Source of the DNA: Spirochaetaceae bacterium
GTDB lineage: Bacteria; Spirochaetota; Spirochaetia; Treponematales; Treponemataceae
Length of the DNA stretch: 35,291 bases
Assembly (NCBI GenBank): GCA_017623685.1
Contig: JAGAOP010000062.1
Span: 1-35,291, forward strand
Direction: 5' to 3'
Made by a program: the position numbers and the translations under genes. The notes beneath the pieces are model-generated. The model saw only the letters and a program-made list of their open reading frames with translations. It was not told the DNA's origin and searched no databases. Shown piece by piece: positions 7,411 through 17,702 of the stretch (the first letter of the stretch is position 1; each line of letters opens with the position of its first letter).

Positions 7411-10032
7411 TTATTGGCCTGATAGACTTTTTTTCCATCTAGCAATGGTAAGCAAAGCTTCTATAGGAGACATATTGTCAGGATTAGAGGAAAGAATTTC
7501 ATCTAACACAAGCTCTTCATCTGAAAAAAGCCCAGGTGAAGAATAAGATATTGTAGAAGTTTCAGATACTTGAATATTTTGCTCTTGAGTCCCTTTTTGT
7601 TGATTTTCAGTCATTTCCACTTGGTCTAGTCTTGGAACAGTGGATGCCATAGCTTGAATACCAGAAAGTAAATCTTTTGCCCGTAATATTACAGGTTTAG
7701 GCAATCCTGCAAGTTGTGCCACATGAATACCATAAGAATTTGCTGAAGCTCCAGGTTTTATTCGTTTTAAGAAAATTACTTGTCCTTCCTGTTCAAGAAC
7801 ATCTAAGCAAAGACTAATCAAGGCTGGATGTTCAATACGGGTAAGTTCGTGATAATGTGTTGCAAAAAGTGTTTTACATCGAATTGTATTTAACAAATAT
7901 TCTGAAACTGCCCAGGCAATTGAAAGCCCATCCTCTGTAGAAGTACCTCTACCTACTTCGTCCATAATTACAAGACTTTTATTTGTTGCAGAACGTAAAA
8001 TATTTGCAGTTTCTGTCATTTCTACTAAAAAAGTAGATTCCCCCTTTGCTAAATTATCAGAAGCACCAACACGACAAAAAATTCTGTCTAAGATACCGAT
8101 ATGGGCTTTTGTTGCCGGAACGAAAGAACCAATTTGTGCTAAAAGTACAATTAATGCATTTTGTCTAAGATACGTACTTTTTCCAGCCATATTAGGTCCT
8201 GTAACAAGTCCAAAAAACTTTTCTCCTGTAAACAAGGCATCATTAGGAACAAATTCGCCAGATGGCAAATGTAATTCCACAACCGGATGTCTACCAGCTA
8301 AGATTTCCACAACATCAGATTCATCTATTGAAGGGCGAACCCAATTATGTAAAATGGCTGCATGGGCAAAAGATGCAATACTGTCGGCTTCTGCAATTTC
8401 TTTTGACAACTGCAACAAATAATTTATATGTTGCTTAAGATTATTTCTAATTTCTAAAAATAGATTCTTTTCGGTTTCAATAATTCGTTCATCGGCAGAA
8501 TTCAGTTCACGTTCTAATTCTTGAAGTTTTACAGTTGTATAACGATCCCCATTCACCATAGTTCTCCGCAAAATAAAATGGGAAGGAACGTTTCCTAATT
8601 TTCCCTTAGAAATTTCAATATAATAACCGCTAATTCTATTATATTTTACTTTTAAATTTGAAATTCCTGTAACTTGCTTTTCTTCTTCAATATAGGAATT
8701 CAACACTTGATTAAAATCACGTTGAATACTTTTTAAGTGATCTAATTCGGAAGACCAAAGTTCTTTTATCAAATTTCCTTCGTTAAGTAATGTTGAAGGC
8801 TCTTCAATTATAGAATTTTCGATTAAAGAAATAATATCCTTTGCAATAGAATAATCAGTGCCAATATAATTTAATGGTGAGATAAGTTTTCTTGCTTCAA
8901 CCCAATTTGCTAGACTAGTTTTTAATGCTTGTAAATCCTTTCCGTTAGCACGATCCATTGCAATTCTACTAGCGAGTCGTTCTATATCTAGAATTCTTGA
9001 TATAGTTTCACGAAAAGATTTTAACGTTCCTCGATCTGAAACAAAGGCAGCAACTCTTTCTTGACGATTTTGAATTATTTTGCAGTCTTTTAATGGAGAA
9101 AGTAACCAATTACGAATCATACGTTTACCCATTGCAGTAACGCCGTAATTTACACATTCTAACAAAGTAAAACTTGATCCTCCATCTCGAAGATTAGCAA
9201 CAATTTCCAAATTACGTCTTGATGAATCATCGATAATTACAAAATCATCATCATGGTATAAATTAATACTTGTAATATGAGGCAATAAAGATTTTGAAGT
9301 AGAATATAAATAATCTAGCAAAAAACCAGCTGGAGGTAACTCAGGAGAGTTTTCTGTTAAAGAAAAGGGTCTAAGATTTGCAGTACCAAATTGTTCTGTC
9401 AGTCTTTTATATGCCTTTTCAGAAGAAAATTGCCAATCCGGATAGTAGGAAATAGAAATACCACTATGAAGTTCCAATATTTTTTGAACAGATTCAACAT
9501 CTCGTAAAGATTGTGGCAAAAGCAATTCCCTGGGATTACATCGCCCCAGTTCTTTGGGGAATTCGTCTATATTATCAGATAAGGACCAACTTGTAGCATA
9601 AAAAGCAGAAGTAGATACATCTATGTATGCAAAACCAGCCCTCCCCTTACTAAAAGACATACTAGCTAAAAAATTATTTGCACCGGATTCAAGATATTCT
9701 TCTTCTACGGCAGAACCAGGAGTTATAACTTCTACAACTTCTCTTTGAGCCAGTGTTTTTGCATTTTGTGCAAGAGAAGTTTGTTCACATATGGCAATTC
9801 GTTTGCCAAGTCTAAGTAATCTAGCAATATAAATTTTAGCTGCGTGATATGGGATACCACACATTGGTTGCCCATTGCGTTTTGTTAAAGTGAGATTCAA
9901 TAAATTCGACACTTCAATAGCGTCGTCATTAAACATTTCATAAAAATCGCCCAGTCTAAAAAACAACACCTTATCATCGTGTTGTTTTTTTATAGACTGG
10001 TACTGAAGCATCATAGGAGTAACTTCAGCCAT
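7411..10032 (-). CDS. mutS: DNA mismatch repair ATPase MutS
   Basis: MutS recognises base mismatches and small loops and starts repair with MutL. At 873 residues it has the usual full length. The mismatch-reading motif is GDFYEMF (Phe30 and Glu32). Connector, lever and clamp domains follow, then the ABC-type ATPase with Walker A GPNMAGKST (612-620), Walker B LVIMDE (687-692) leading into DEVGRGTSTEDG, and THYHEL. The C-terminal tail ends with the MSPIEALLTIARWKK segment known from MutS1 proteins. It starts 11 bases after the skp stop codon with no strong Shine-Dalgarno sequence, so it is probably translated from the tamB-bamA-skp mRNA. The same order, bamA-skp-mutS, is known from other treponemes. 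Confidence 0.97.
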   Translation of the reverse strand: MAEVTPMMLQYQSIKKQHDDKVLFFRLGDFYEMFNDDAIEVSNLLNLTLTKRNGQPMCGIPYHAAKIYIARLLRLGKRIAICEQTSLAQNAKTLAQREVVEVITPGSAVEEEYLESGANNFLASMSFSKGRAGFAYIDVSTSAFYATSWSLSDNIDEFPKELGRCNPRELLLPQSLRDVESVQKILELHSGISISYYPDWQFSSEKAYKRLTEQFGTANLRPFSLTENSPELPPAGFLLDYLYSTSKSLLPHITSINLYHDDDFVIIDDSSRRNLEIVANLRDGGSSFTLLECVNYGVTAMGKRMIRNWLLSPLKDCKIIQNRQERVAAFVSDRGTLKSFRETISRILDIERLASRIAMDRANGKDLQALKTSLANWVEARKLISPLNYIGTDYSIAKDIISLIENSIIEEPSTLLNEGNLIKELWSSELDHLKSIQRDFNQVLNSYIEEEKQVTGISNLKVKYNRISGYYIEISKGKLGNVPSHFILRRTMVNGDRYTTVKLQELERELNSADERIIETEKNLFLEIRNNLKQHINYLLQLSKEIAEADSIASFAHAAILHNWVRPSIDESDVVEILAGRHPVVELHLPSGEFVPNDALFTGEKFFGLVTGPNMAGKSTYLRQNALIVLLAQIGSFVPATKAHIGILDRIFCRVGASDNLAKGESTFLVEMTETANILRSATNKSLVIMDEVGRGTSTEDGLSIAWAVSEYLLNTIRCKTLFATHYHELTRIEHPALISLCLDVLEQEGQVIFLKRIKPGASANSYGIHVAQLAGLPKPVILRAKDLLSGIQAMASTVPRLDQVEMTENQQKGTQEQNIQVSETSTISYSSPGLFSDEELVLDEILSSNPDNMSPIEALLTIARWKKSLSGQ

Positions 10033-10043
10033 TATAAGTCACA

Positions 10044-10565
10044 CTAAAGTCCCAATTTGCTAATTACTTCATCTGTTACATCCACAGAAGGACTGTACCA
10101 CAATATTGAATTTGAATCCTGTAAACTTAAAATCATTGTATATCCCCCTGATTCAGCAATTCGTTCCAAAGTTGAATATAATTTTTGGTAAAAATCATCT
10201 GAAGATTGCAAAGAACGACGCAGAGTTTCTAATTCAACGTTTTTTGCATTAGTATACTCAGTTAAAATTTCTTTTTTACGAGTAATTTCAGCTTCAACAC
10301 GAAGAGCAGCTGCTTCATTTTTATTCATCAAATGTTCGGAACGTTGTTGTTGTAGGTCTCTAAGTTCTTTAGTTTGACTTTCAATTTCTTTTTGAAATTC
10401 CGCCTTTTTTGCTTCGTAGTTTCTAACTGGACCTGTTTCCCTAAAATAGGATTCATAAACCCGAGCAGTATCTACTACTGCAAATTTTGTAACTAGGTCT
10501 TCGTCAGCGAACAGTCCAGCAAACAGTAAAAAAATTATTCCAAAACATATTGCTCTCTTTTTCAT
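10044..10565 (-). CDS. skp: Periplasmic chaperone of the Skp/OmpH family
   Basis: Skp-type chaperones carry unfolded outer-membrane proteins across the periplasm to the BAM machine. The 173-residue precursor has an N-terminal signal peptide (MKKR then a hydrophobic stretch, probable cleavage after LFA near residue 20). The family core FAVVDTARVYESYF follows, then a long charged, coiled-coil helical region (about 50-130) that forms the tentacles, and a short C-terminal strand segment. The ATG at 10565 has a clear AGGAG upstream. It lies directly downstream of bamA, the partner expected from its role. Similarity in this family is low, so the call rests on length, signal peptide, coiled coil and context. 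Confidence 0.85.
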   Translation of the reverse strand: MKKRAICFGIIFLLFAGLFADEDLVTKFAVVDTARVYESYFRETGPVRNYEAKKAEFQKEIESQTKELRDLQQQRSEHLMNKNEAAALRVEAEITRKKEILTEYTNAKNVELETLRRSLQSSDDFYQKLYSTLERIAESGGYTMILSLQDSNSILWYSPSVDVTDEVISKLGL

Positions 10566-10605
10566 AAAAAACTCCTATATCTTTTTGACAAAAGAATCTA
10601 ACAAT

Positions 10606-13029
10606 TTACCTTTCTGTTATATTAAAGGACAATACAAATGACCATTCTGGTCCATCCCCATTTTGCCATTTAACATCTCCATCTTTAACTTGGAAAGTAT
10701 TTGCCCAAAGTAAACGAAGAGGGAATTGTTGCAGTGAAAATCTTATTCCAGGTCCAAAACTAAAATAAAAATCATCTATACTTAGATTTGTAACCATATC
10801 ATTCAAATCATCTTTTAATGCTACAGCATCAAAGAAGAAATCCAAAGATAATACACCAGGAGCAACGGGCATTCTAAGTTCTAAAGTATTATTCCACAAT
10901 GCCTTTTTGCGAATTGTACTATACACAGAAGTCCAACCTCGACCAGTAAACATACCATCGATATAAAGCAAACTATTTGTACTCATTTCGTAATTTGGAT
11001 GAGGCATAACAAAAGAGAATGAAGAGAAAGCTGCAAGAACAAACTTTAGATTCCAACTATCAAAAACTGGTAAATCCAATAAAGTAAAATATATTTCTGC
11101 CTTAGTATCTGAACGGAAGAAAAATTCAGATTCTAAAGCAGGTATTAAACCTGTCCAACTAAGACGTTGCTTTGCAAACCAACCAGAAGAGGGATCATAG
11201 TTCAAATCTCTAACATCAACGGAAAAAGCACCCCATACTGTATTCTGCATTCCCCAACTTTCTTGATACTTAGCAATTACTGGATCCACAGGAATTAGTG
11301 TATTATCATCGTAGAAGTTTCTTAAAACTTCACCTGAAATACCACCGCTTAAAGAAAAAATTGCAAAATCAGGAATCCATCGACGACCAACAGATGCACC
11401 AAAGTTCATAGCCAGCTGATTATAATTCATATAATAATCATCTGTATTTATTGTTCCATTAGGTAAATAAATTGAACGTAAAGCTGTAAAAACTGAATGT
11501 TCAAGTCCTGCACTAACACTAACACTTATGGGCTGACCAAAAAGCCAATAATCTGAATAGCTTAAAGTTAAAGATTGATTATCTGTGGCTACTTCTGTAT
11601 TTAATGCTAGAGATTTACCTGAACCAAATAAGTTAGAATCTTGCCATTTGAAAAATAAAGAAACAGGGAAAGCGTCTGGATCAGCTATACCAGAAAAAGT
11701 TAGTCCAAATTCAATAGAAGTAGTTGATTGTTCTTCTACATTAATAATAAGGTCTACCAAATTATCTTCAGAACCAGAAACAATATCTGGAACAATGGCT
11801 GAAAAGAATTGAAGATTAAATAAATTTCTTAAACCTGCTGTAACCTTTGCCTTAGAAAAAATATCTCCTGTTTCAATTGGCAACTCCCGAAGAATTACAT
11901 GATCCTTAGTTTTACTGTTTCCACTAATGATAATGTTTTCGATATGGCTTCTAGGTCTTTCAACTATGATAAAATCTGTAGATATTTGCCTAGTTTCAGC
12001 ATTTTTAAAAATATCTGTGTCAAAAAAGTTAGATGTATAACCATTTTCATAATATAAATCAGTTATTGCATAAATACCTTGATTGAAATGTTCTTGATTA
12101 AATACTTCACCATCAGCAAGTTTTATCATACTTCTTAAGGTATCTGTATCAAAAATTTTGTTTCCTTGAAAATTGATACCTGCAAATGTATATTGGTTAC
12201 CCTCTTGAATTACAAAACGGATATCCAATTCATCACATTTATCTTCTTCATTATAGTTACTTGTGCGAACTACATCTAAAATAACTGCATCGACATATCC
12301 TCGGTTATGGTAATAAGCCAAAATAGCTAGTTTATCAGCCTCTAATTGACTTTCTTGAAAAGAGCCTCTGTTAAACAAACCTTCTTCCTTCATAGAAAGA
12401 AGCCCCTTTAATGTTTTAGAAGCCACAACTTGATTACCAGAAAAAGAAACATTTTTAAGTATAGTAGAACGACCTTCCGTAATTGTGAAAACCACATCTA
12501 CTTTATCTTCACCTACTATTGAATCAGAAGAAACTCTAACAGTTGTATAACCTTTTTGCAAATATGCATCACGTATAGCTCTTTCAGCTAGCAAAACTTT
12601 ACTGGAGTTATAAATATCTTTTTCTTTAATAGAAATTGAACTTAATAACTCACTAGCAGTAATATTTCGATTTCCCTTAAAACTAATAGAAGAAACATAG
12701 GGGCGTTCTGTAACAGAAAATTTAATTATTACGCTATTTCCATTTGCATCCCCAGGAACAGCATCTGATGTAATATCATCAAAAAGTTCAAGAGCAAAAA
12801 TTCTATTTAATAAATCAAAATATAAGTCATCAGAAAAAAATTCTCCAATAAAATTGGCAGTAACCCCACTTAACTCCGATTCATTTACATTTTTTAACCC
12901 CTGAAAATCAATATCACGGATTTTTTTGCCATAATACCAAGTACTTGAATCCTGGGAAAAAAGTGGATTAATGAAATACCCTAGCAACAATATGGATAAA
13001 ATCAAATAAAGATAAAATCTTTTTCGCAT
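10606..13029 (-). CDS. bamA: Outer-membrane protein assembly factor BamA (Omp85)
   Basis: BamA is the core of the machine that folds beta-barrel proteins into the outer membrane. From the ATG at 13029 the protein has 807 residues: a signal peptide (MRKRFYLYLILSILLLG..., probable cleavage near residue 26), five POTRA repeats over roughly residues 30-415 (for example IRDIDFQGLKNVNESEL and the GNxxT/ILKNVSFSGN patterns), and a C-terminal beta-barrel. The Omp85 loop-6 motif appears as TGRGW. The open frame extends upstream to 13098, but that would overlap tamB and add 23 non-signal residues. The ATG at 13029 has AGGAG seven bases before it and begins a proper signal peptide, so it was chosen. tamB ends 20 bases upstream; skp follows. 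Confidence 0.95.
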   Translation of the reverse strand: MRKRFYLYLILSILLLGYFINPLFSQDSSTWYYGKKIRDIDFQGLKNVNESELSGVTANFIGEFFSDDLYFDLLNRIFALELFDDITSDAVPGDANGNSVIIKFSVTERPYVSSISFKGNRNITASELLSSISIKEKDIYNSSKVLLAERAIRDAYLQKGYTTVRVSSDSIVGEDKVDVVFTITEGRSTILKNVSFSGNQVVASKTLKGLLSMKEEGLFNRGSFQESQLEADKLAILAYYHNRGYVDAVILDVVRTSNYNEEDKCDELDIRFVIQEGNQYTFAGINFQGNKIFDTDTLRSMIKLADGEVFNQEHFNQGIYAITDLYYENGYTSNFFDTDIFKNAETRQISTDFIIVERPRSHIENIIISGNSKTKDHVILRELPIETGDIFSKAKVTAGLRNLFNLQFFSAIVPDIVSGSEDNLVDLIINVEEQSTTSIEFGLTFSGIADPDAFPVSLFFKWQDSNLFGSGKSLALNTEVATDNQSLTLSYSDYWLFGQPISVSVSAGLEHSVFTALRSIYLPNGTINTDDYYMNYNQLAMNFGASVGRRWIPDFAIFSLSGGISGEVLRNFYDDNTLIPVDPVIAKYQESWGMQNTVWGAFSVDVRDLNYDPSSGWFAKQRLSWTGLIPALESEFFFRSDTKAEIYFTLLDLPVFDSWNLKFVLAAFSSFSFVMPHPNYEMSTNSLLYIDGMFTGRGWTSVYSTIRKKALWNNTLELRMPVAPGVLSLDFFFDAVALKDDLNDMVTNLSIDDFYFSFGPGIRFSLQQFPLRLLWANTFQVKDGDVKWQNGDGPEWSFVLSFNITER

Positions 13030-13049
13030 ATAATCTCCTATTCTTGAAC

Positions 13050-16000
13050 CTAAAAAACAAATTTCCACGACAAAGTTATGGAGGTTGCGGGAGTCCACAA
13101 ATTCTGAGATGAACCAATTTCAGGAGATAAACTCCAACGAATTGTTCCAAAGGGCGAATCCATTTCCACACCAACTTCGGGTTGAAAAATAAGCCCCGTT
13201 GAGGATTCCCCAGAAAGCACCATTGTTTCGTCATAGGCTATGTGAAACAATGCATCAGCATAAAGAGAACTGCCAAAGTACTTACCAATATAAACAGTTG
13301 TATTGTCAAGAAGGTTACTAAGTGTTAAAGCCTCTTTTTCAGAACTAACATTTAACCATTGACGCAAACTGTTTTGCAACCCCATAGTACGTAATGAAAA
13401 TATATCAAAATTTAGCAAATCACGCAATGCATTTTCAATTTTTCGTAGCACTAACACTTGAAAACCATAATCTACACCAGTAAAAAATACATCCCAACCA
13501 CTTTGGACATCCCCTGTTACAGCCTGTCCAAGCATAGTCATTATTTCTAATTCTGACTTTGGAGGGGAAGAATAATAAGAAGGATTAAATTCACTTAGCC
13601 TTTGATTATCAGCAAAAAGTGTAATACGTACTGGCTCTCCATTTTCGTCTCGTTCACGTATTTCAGCTCGCAAGGTTAGCCTTGGGTCGAAAACATCTTC
13701 TGATTCATTTAAGACAACACGACCTTCTCGGATATAAAAGTTACGATTTAAATAAGTAATTTCACCACCACGCAACACTATATCACTTTTTATATTCATA
13801 TCTTTAGATATTGAATCATATTGAAAGGCAATATTTGTACCAGGTTCAATTAATCCACGAATAAGTGGATTGTATGCAACTTCTACGTGTTGTCCTGTAG
13901 TTACATCAATATCCAAATTTACTCTAAAACCTTCCTTTTTAGCGTAAGAATTGGATATTTCAGAAATCATTTCAGTTAAAACTTGTATTTCAACATTTTC
14001 TGTATAAAAACGCCCTACTACATCGCAGGAATTTAAAGTAACTTGAACATCTAGGTCACAGGTTGAGTTTCCTTCGATTATTACTGGAGGAACAGAAACC
14101 CGAGCTGGGATAAAAATATTGTTAGGTGTTTTTATTTGCAAAGAAAGCAAATCCAACTTCCACCTATCCATTCCTAGATACAAATCCATAACCACCTTGC
14201 CCTGTTTTACAGCAAAAACTTCGCTATCAATTCTTAGTTCATTTTCTTTAACAAGGATTTGAACATCTTTACCAATAATATGTTCTGTAACATAATCTGG
14301 ACAATTCAAATCTAAATTAGCCACATTAAAACTTCCGTCAAAGTCTGGATCAGCTAAAATACCACCAATATTCAGTGAACCTTGAAGGATTCCACCATAT
14401 AAAGCCACATATGGAAAGTAAACTAGATTTTTAAATACTGATAGATCGCAATAAACATTGTCTAAATTAATATCCAGTAACTGATTGCTAACAATTCCAT
14501 GGATTTGAGTATGAATTGGCATTCTACCATCAAGTTGGATATTTACAATTCCACCTGTGGCGATTGTACCATTTATTCCTAGGTTATCTCTTGAAGAAAC
14601 AGAAATGTAGCCAGGTAATTTAACTAAACTTAAATTTATAGGATAGGGTTCTTCAAAAAAACTTCCTTCAAGATTTATATCTAGTTTGCCTTCAATAAAT
14701 TCAGGCAAACCTTTGCTTATAGAGTCCATCATTCCTAAAAAACCGGTTTTATCAGATTCAGCAGAACTAACTAAATTAAAAGAAATAGGAGCATGAATAT
14801 TATACAAAGAAGAAATTTCCCCGTCATAGGTGGCAGAAATTCCACCAGAAAAGGTTGCTAAAGAAAAATCACCTGAAATATTTGAAACACTGTGATTACC
14901 AAAATTAATATTTGCATCTTCAAGAAAGAATTGTCCATCATCTAAGAATGCACTTCCATTAAAGTCAAAGGGAATTCCTCCAAAAGAAACAGAAGAAGGA
15001 GCAATATTTATTGCTACAAAAGGATTTTCCACTGTTCCCATGGCAGAAATAGTGGCACTACAAGTATTTCTATCTATTTGCATTTGGGCTACACGGGACA
15101 TTGGAAAGTTTGAAATATTAGCATCTGCTGAAAAATAAAAATCAGTCATTAAAGAATGAACAGAAAAAGGTAGCAGTTCAGGATTTGATATGGACAATGA
15201 AATATCGTAGGCTTCTGAAGCAATAGAACTATTTAATAACAAATTAAAAGAGGCAGAAGAAAGGGTTCCTGATGAAAAATTCCACATAAGGCCACCAGAG
15301 CCATTCAAAAGAGAAACTGAATCATTATAAACAAACTTGTCCAACATAAAACCAAAAGCATTTATATTTCCCCCAAAAGTAAGATTTGGAGAAAAAGAAA
15401 GTAAACCAGTTGCTTCAGAAACAGACATAGATTCAATTTGAACTTGAAAATCAGAAATATTATCTAAATCCACAGAACCAAACATATTTGTTGAAAGCAA
15501 CAATACGGGTTTTCCCAATGCAATAGGTAATTCATTAAAACGTAATTGTCCGTGGATTAAATTGTTTTCTACAAAGGAATCAAGAGAAACAATTAAATCT
15601 AAACCGTAACTACCTGTTATATTTAATCCTGATTCTGGCATAAAGGAGCCAGAAAAATCGTAAGGAATTGAATTTACTGTAGCATTTGCTAAAAAGAAGG
15701 CACTATTAAATTCATAATCTAGGCTAACATCTGCAGTTAGTTGAACTGTATTTCCACCGTAAAGCAAATCAAAGCCAGATAAATTCAAATTGCTTTCGTT
15801 ACCTGTAAAAGAAAAAACCAAAAGCCCTTTATCTTGTTCTGTATTAGCAACAATCCAATAAGGTACATTATATGTAAATGATTTTAAATCAGTTGCCACA
15901 TATAATTCATTTGTCATCATAAAAGAAGAAAAACTTTGAGCTAAGTTTTCTACTGAAGATTTTTTTTCTTCTTCTAAGAAAAAAGCACCTGCTTGAATTG

Positions 16001-17639
16001 CACTTTCAATAAAAAAATCGTTAATTGCAACTTGTGCTTGAATATAAGGACTCTTTTCTCCAATAATACTTCCTGCAATATTAATTATTCCTGGAGAATC
16101 AAATTCAATATGAGAATAATCTGATAATTCAAATGAAAAATCTAACGAATTAGATACAAAATCTGGGATTACAGAGAGTTGCAAAGCTGTAAAACTTTTT
16201 TCTCCAAGGAATAACTGGGGAATAAAGCAAACAAACCCCTTGTCTAAGGGATCTACATAGGCTTCTGCTGAAATAATTCCCCCATTAGGTAGTTTCAAAT
16301 GCTGCAAGAAAGCTGTTCCCGAAGGCCTCATATTTGGAATATTATAACTTCCTTCCATGTACATAGCCACCACATTTGAATCTACATTCAAATTATGAAG
16401 GTAAACCTCTTTATTATCCCCTGACACAGAAAAAATAATATTTACTGAATCTGAAATCAATTGTTTGGGCAAAAATAAAGAACCTGTTGCTTCGTAACTT
16501 AAGGCATCCTGTTTAGAATTTAACTGAAATAAATAATCCCCAGAAAGTTTTGTACCACGAATTTTTTCGATAATGGCGGGTCCTTCTTTTATTTCCACAA
16601 AGGTAAAAGGGTCAAAGGAATCCATTTCTGCTTTAAAAAGTAAATTTTTAGTTTCCAAACCATAGGATGCCATTAATGCAATGGAATAAGAACTTTGCAA
16701 TAAAGAAACAGTGATTTCGTTATTATCATATTCAGCCAAAAAATTTGCACTAGGAATACGAAAATTTTCACTTCCCAAATTTGTTAAATCTAAAGTACCA
16801 TAACTACCATTTAAGTTTGAAGAAAGAACAGCATCCATCGAAAAATTACCTGAAAGCTTTTCCAGATTTTCTGCTAATTCAGTTGAAAATTTATTTAACA
16901 ATGGCTCTAAAAGATTAATTTTAATATTTCCGTTTAAAGAAGCATTTAAAAAATTTGTTTCATCTGCATTTTGAATATCTACATTTTTTAATAGGACTGT
17001 CCCATCTAAAAATGAATCTTTATAATGCAAAGAAACATCTTTTACTTTTACTTCAAAAGGTAAAAGTTTATTGTTCTTTTCTTTTGCAACAGGTTTTACA
17101 TTATTTTCACTTAAATTATTTCTTTGCTCAGATTTTTGGTCTACAGCAACAATTTCATCTTTTTGAACCTCTTTTGTATCTTCCACAGGAATTTCATTTT
17201 CTAAAGGCTTTTGAATATCAGTATTTTGAACAAGGGACATTAATTTTTCTAACAAATTGCTATTCTCTATTGCGTCATATTCTAAACTAATTCCAGTTAC
17301 TACAAGTCTTGTAAAAGCTGAAGAAAAATCTCCTTGAAGGATTTTTCCTAAATTATAACTTAAAGAAGCTCTTTTTATAGACAACAAAAGATTATCTGAA
17401 AACGAATCGTATATTTCTATGTTGTTAATTAAAAAAAGAGATAAAACTGAAGGTGAAATAGATTTATATGTTATTTTAAGACCAGTTTTATCTTCAACCT
17501 GTTGAACAACTGAATCTCTAAAATCAATAAGGGAATTTTCAAAGGAGATAATAATAGGACGCACTAAAACTAGGGCCGCAAAAATTAATGCGATAAAGAG
17601 AACGCTACTAACACCTATTTTAATAACCTGAGACTTCAT
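13050..17639 (-). CDS. tamB: TamB-like translocation and assembly protein (AsmA/DUF490 superfamily)
   Basis: TamB-type proteins span the periplasm, anchored in the inner membrane, and are thought to move phospholipids or to assist outer-membrane assembly. The 1529-residue protein has an N-terminal membrane anchor (about 7-29, after MKSQVIK), long stretches of beta-rich sequence and, in the last 300 residues, the DUF490 signature region (RLTLRAEIRERDENGEPV, ELEIMTMLGQAVTGD). A polar, charged low-complexity stretch at about residues 145-190 (EIPVEDTKEVQKDE...) interrupts the N-terminal part. bamA follows 20 bases downstream. In Borrelia the TamB orthologue is reported to bind BamA, so the gene pair makes functional sense. 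The ATG at 17639 has AGGAA about five bases upstream. Confidence 0.9.
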   Translation of the reverse strand: MKSQVIKIGVSSVLFIALIFAALVLVRPIIISFENSLIDFRDSVVQQVEDKTGLKITYKSISPSVLSLFLINNIEIYDSFSDNLLLSIKRASLSYNLGKILQGDFSSAFTRLVVTGISLEYDAIENSNLLEKLMSLVQNTDIQKPLENEIPVEDTKEVQKDEIVAVDQKSEQRNNLSENNVKPVAKEKNNKLLPFEVKVKDVSLHYKDSFLDGTVLLKNVDIQNADETNFLNASLNGNIKINLLEPLLNKFSTELAENLEKLSGNFSMDAVLSSNLNGSYGTLDLTNLGSENFRIPSANFLAEYDNNEITVSLLQSSYSIALMASYGLETKNLLFKAEMDSFDPFTFVEIKEGPAIIEKIRGTKLSGDYLFQLNSKQDALSYEATGSLFLPKQLISDSVNIIFSVSGDNKEVYLHNLNVDSNVVAMYMEGSYNIPNMRPSGTAFLQHLKLPNGGIISAEAYVDPLDKGFVCFIPQLFLGEKSFTALQLSVIPDFVSNSLDFSFELSDYSHIEFDSPGIINIAGSIIGEKSPYIQAQVAINDFFIESAIQAGAFFLEEEKKSSVENLAQSFSSFMMTNELYVATDLKSFTYNVPYWIVANTEQDKGLLVFSFTGNESNLNLSGFDLLYGGNTVQLTADVSLDYEFNSAFFLANATVNSIPYDFSGSFMPESGLNITGSYGLDLIVSLDSFVENNLIHGQLRFNELPIALGKPVLLLSTNMFGSVDLDNISDFQVQIESMSVSEATGLLSFSPNLTFGGNINAFGFMLDKFVYNDSVSLLNGSGGLMWNFSSGTLSSASFNLLLNSSIASEAYDISLSISNPELLPFSVHSLMTDFYFSADANISNFPMSRVAQMQIDRNTCSATISAMGTVENPFVAINIAPSSVSFGGIPFDFNGSAFLDDGQFFLEDANINFGNHSVSNISGDFSLATFSGGISATYDGEISSLYNIHAPISFNLVSSAESDKTGFLGMMDSISKGLPEFIEGKLDINLEGSFFEEPYPINLSLVKLPGYISVSSRDNLGINGTIATGGIVNIQLDGRMPIHTQIHGIVSNQLLDINLDNVYCDLSVFKNLVYFPYVALYGGILQGSLNIGGILADPDFDGSFNVANLDLNCPDYVTEHIIGKDVQILVKENELRIDSEVFAVKQGKVVMDLYLGMDRWKLDLLSLQIKTPNNIFIPARVSVPPVIIEGNSTCDLDVQVTLNSCDVVGRFYTENVEIQVLTEMISEISNSYAKKEGFRVNLDIDVTTGQHVEVAYNPLIRGLIEPGTNIAFQYDSISKDMNIKSDIVLRGGEITYLNRNFYIREGRVVLNESEDVFDPRLTLRAEIRERDENGEPVRITLFADNQRLSEFNPSYYSSPPKSELEIMTMLGQAVTGDVQSGWDVFFTGVDYGFQVLVLRKIENALRDLLNFDIFSLRTMGLQNSLRQWLNVSSEKEALTLSNLLDNTTVYIGKYFGSSLYADALFHIAYDETMVLSGESSTGLIFQPEVGVEMDSPFGTIRWSLSPEIGSSQNLWTPATSITLSWKFVF

Positions 17640-17663
17640 AAATTCCTAGATTCTACACTCTAC

Positions 17664-17671
17664 ACTATAGT
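17664..17671. promoter_or_regulatory. Palindromic -10 candidate between tamB and tmk
   Basis: The octamer ACTATAGT is its own reverse complement, so it reads TATAGT on both strands: at 17666-17671 toward tmk and at 17669-17664 toward tamB. It sits in the 63-base gap between the divergent genes, 31 bases before the tmk ATG and 24 bases before the tamB ATG. No good -35 box is present on either side. Confidence 0.4.
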
Positions 17672-17702
17672 AAATTTTCGGAAAAAATGGTAGTTATATA
17701 TA

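Noticed and set aside
13030..13098. N-terminal extension of BamA starting at 13098
   Set aside because: It overlaps tamB, lacks a ribosome site and would put 23 residues before a clear signal peptide. The ATG at 13029 has AGGAG at the right distance.
16955..17290. Plus-strand ORF of 111 codons within tamB
   Set aside because: It is a shadow of the tamB coding strand, in low-complexity sequence, with no ribosome site or recognisable domain.
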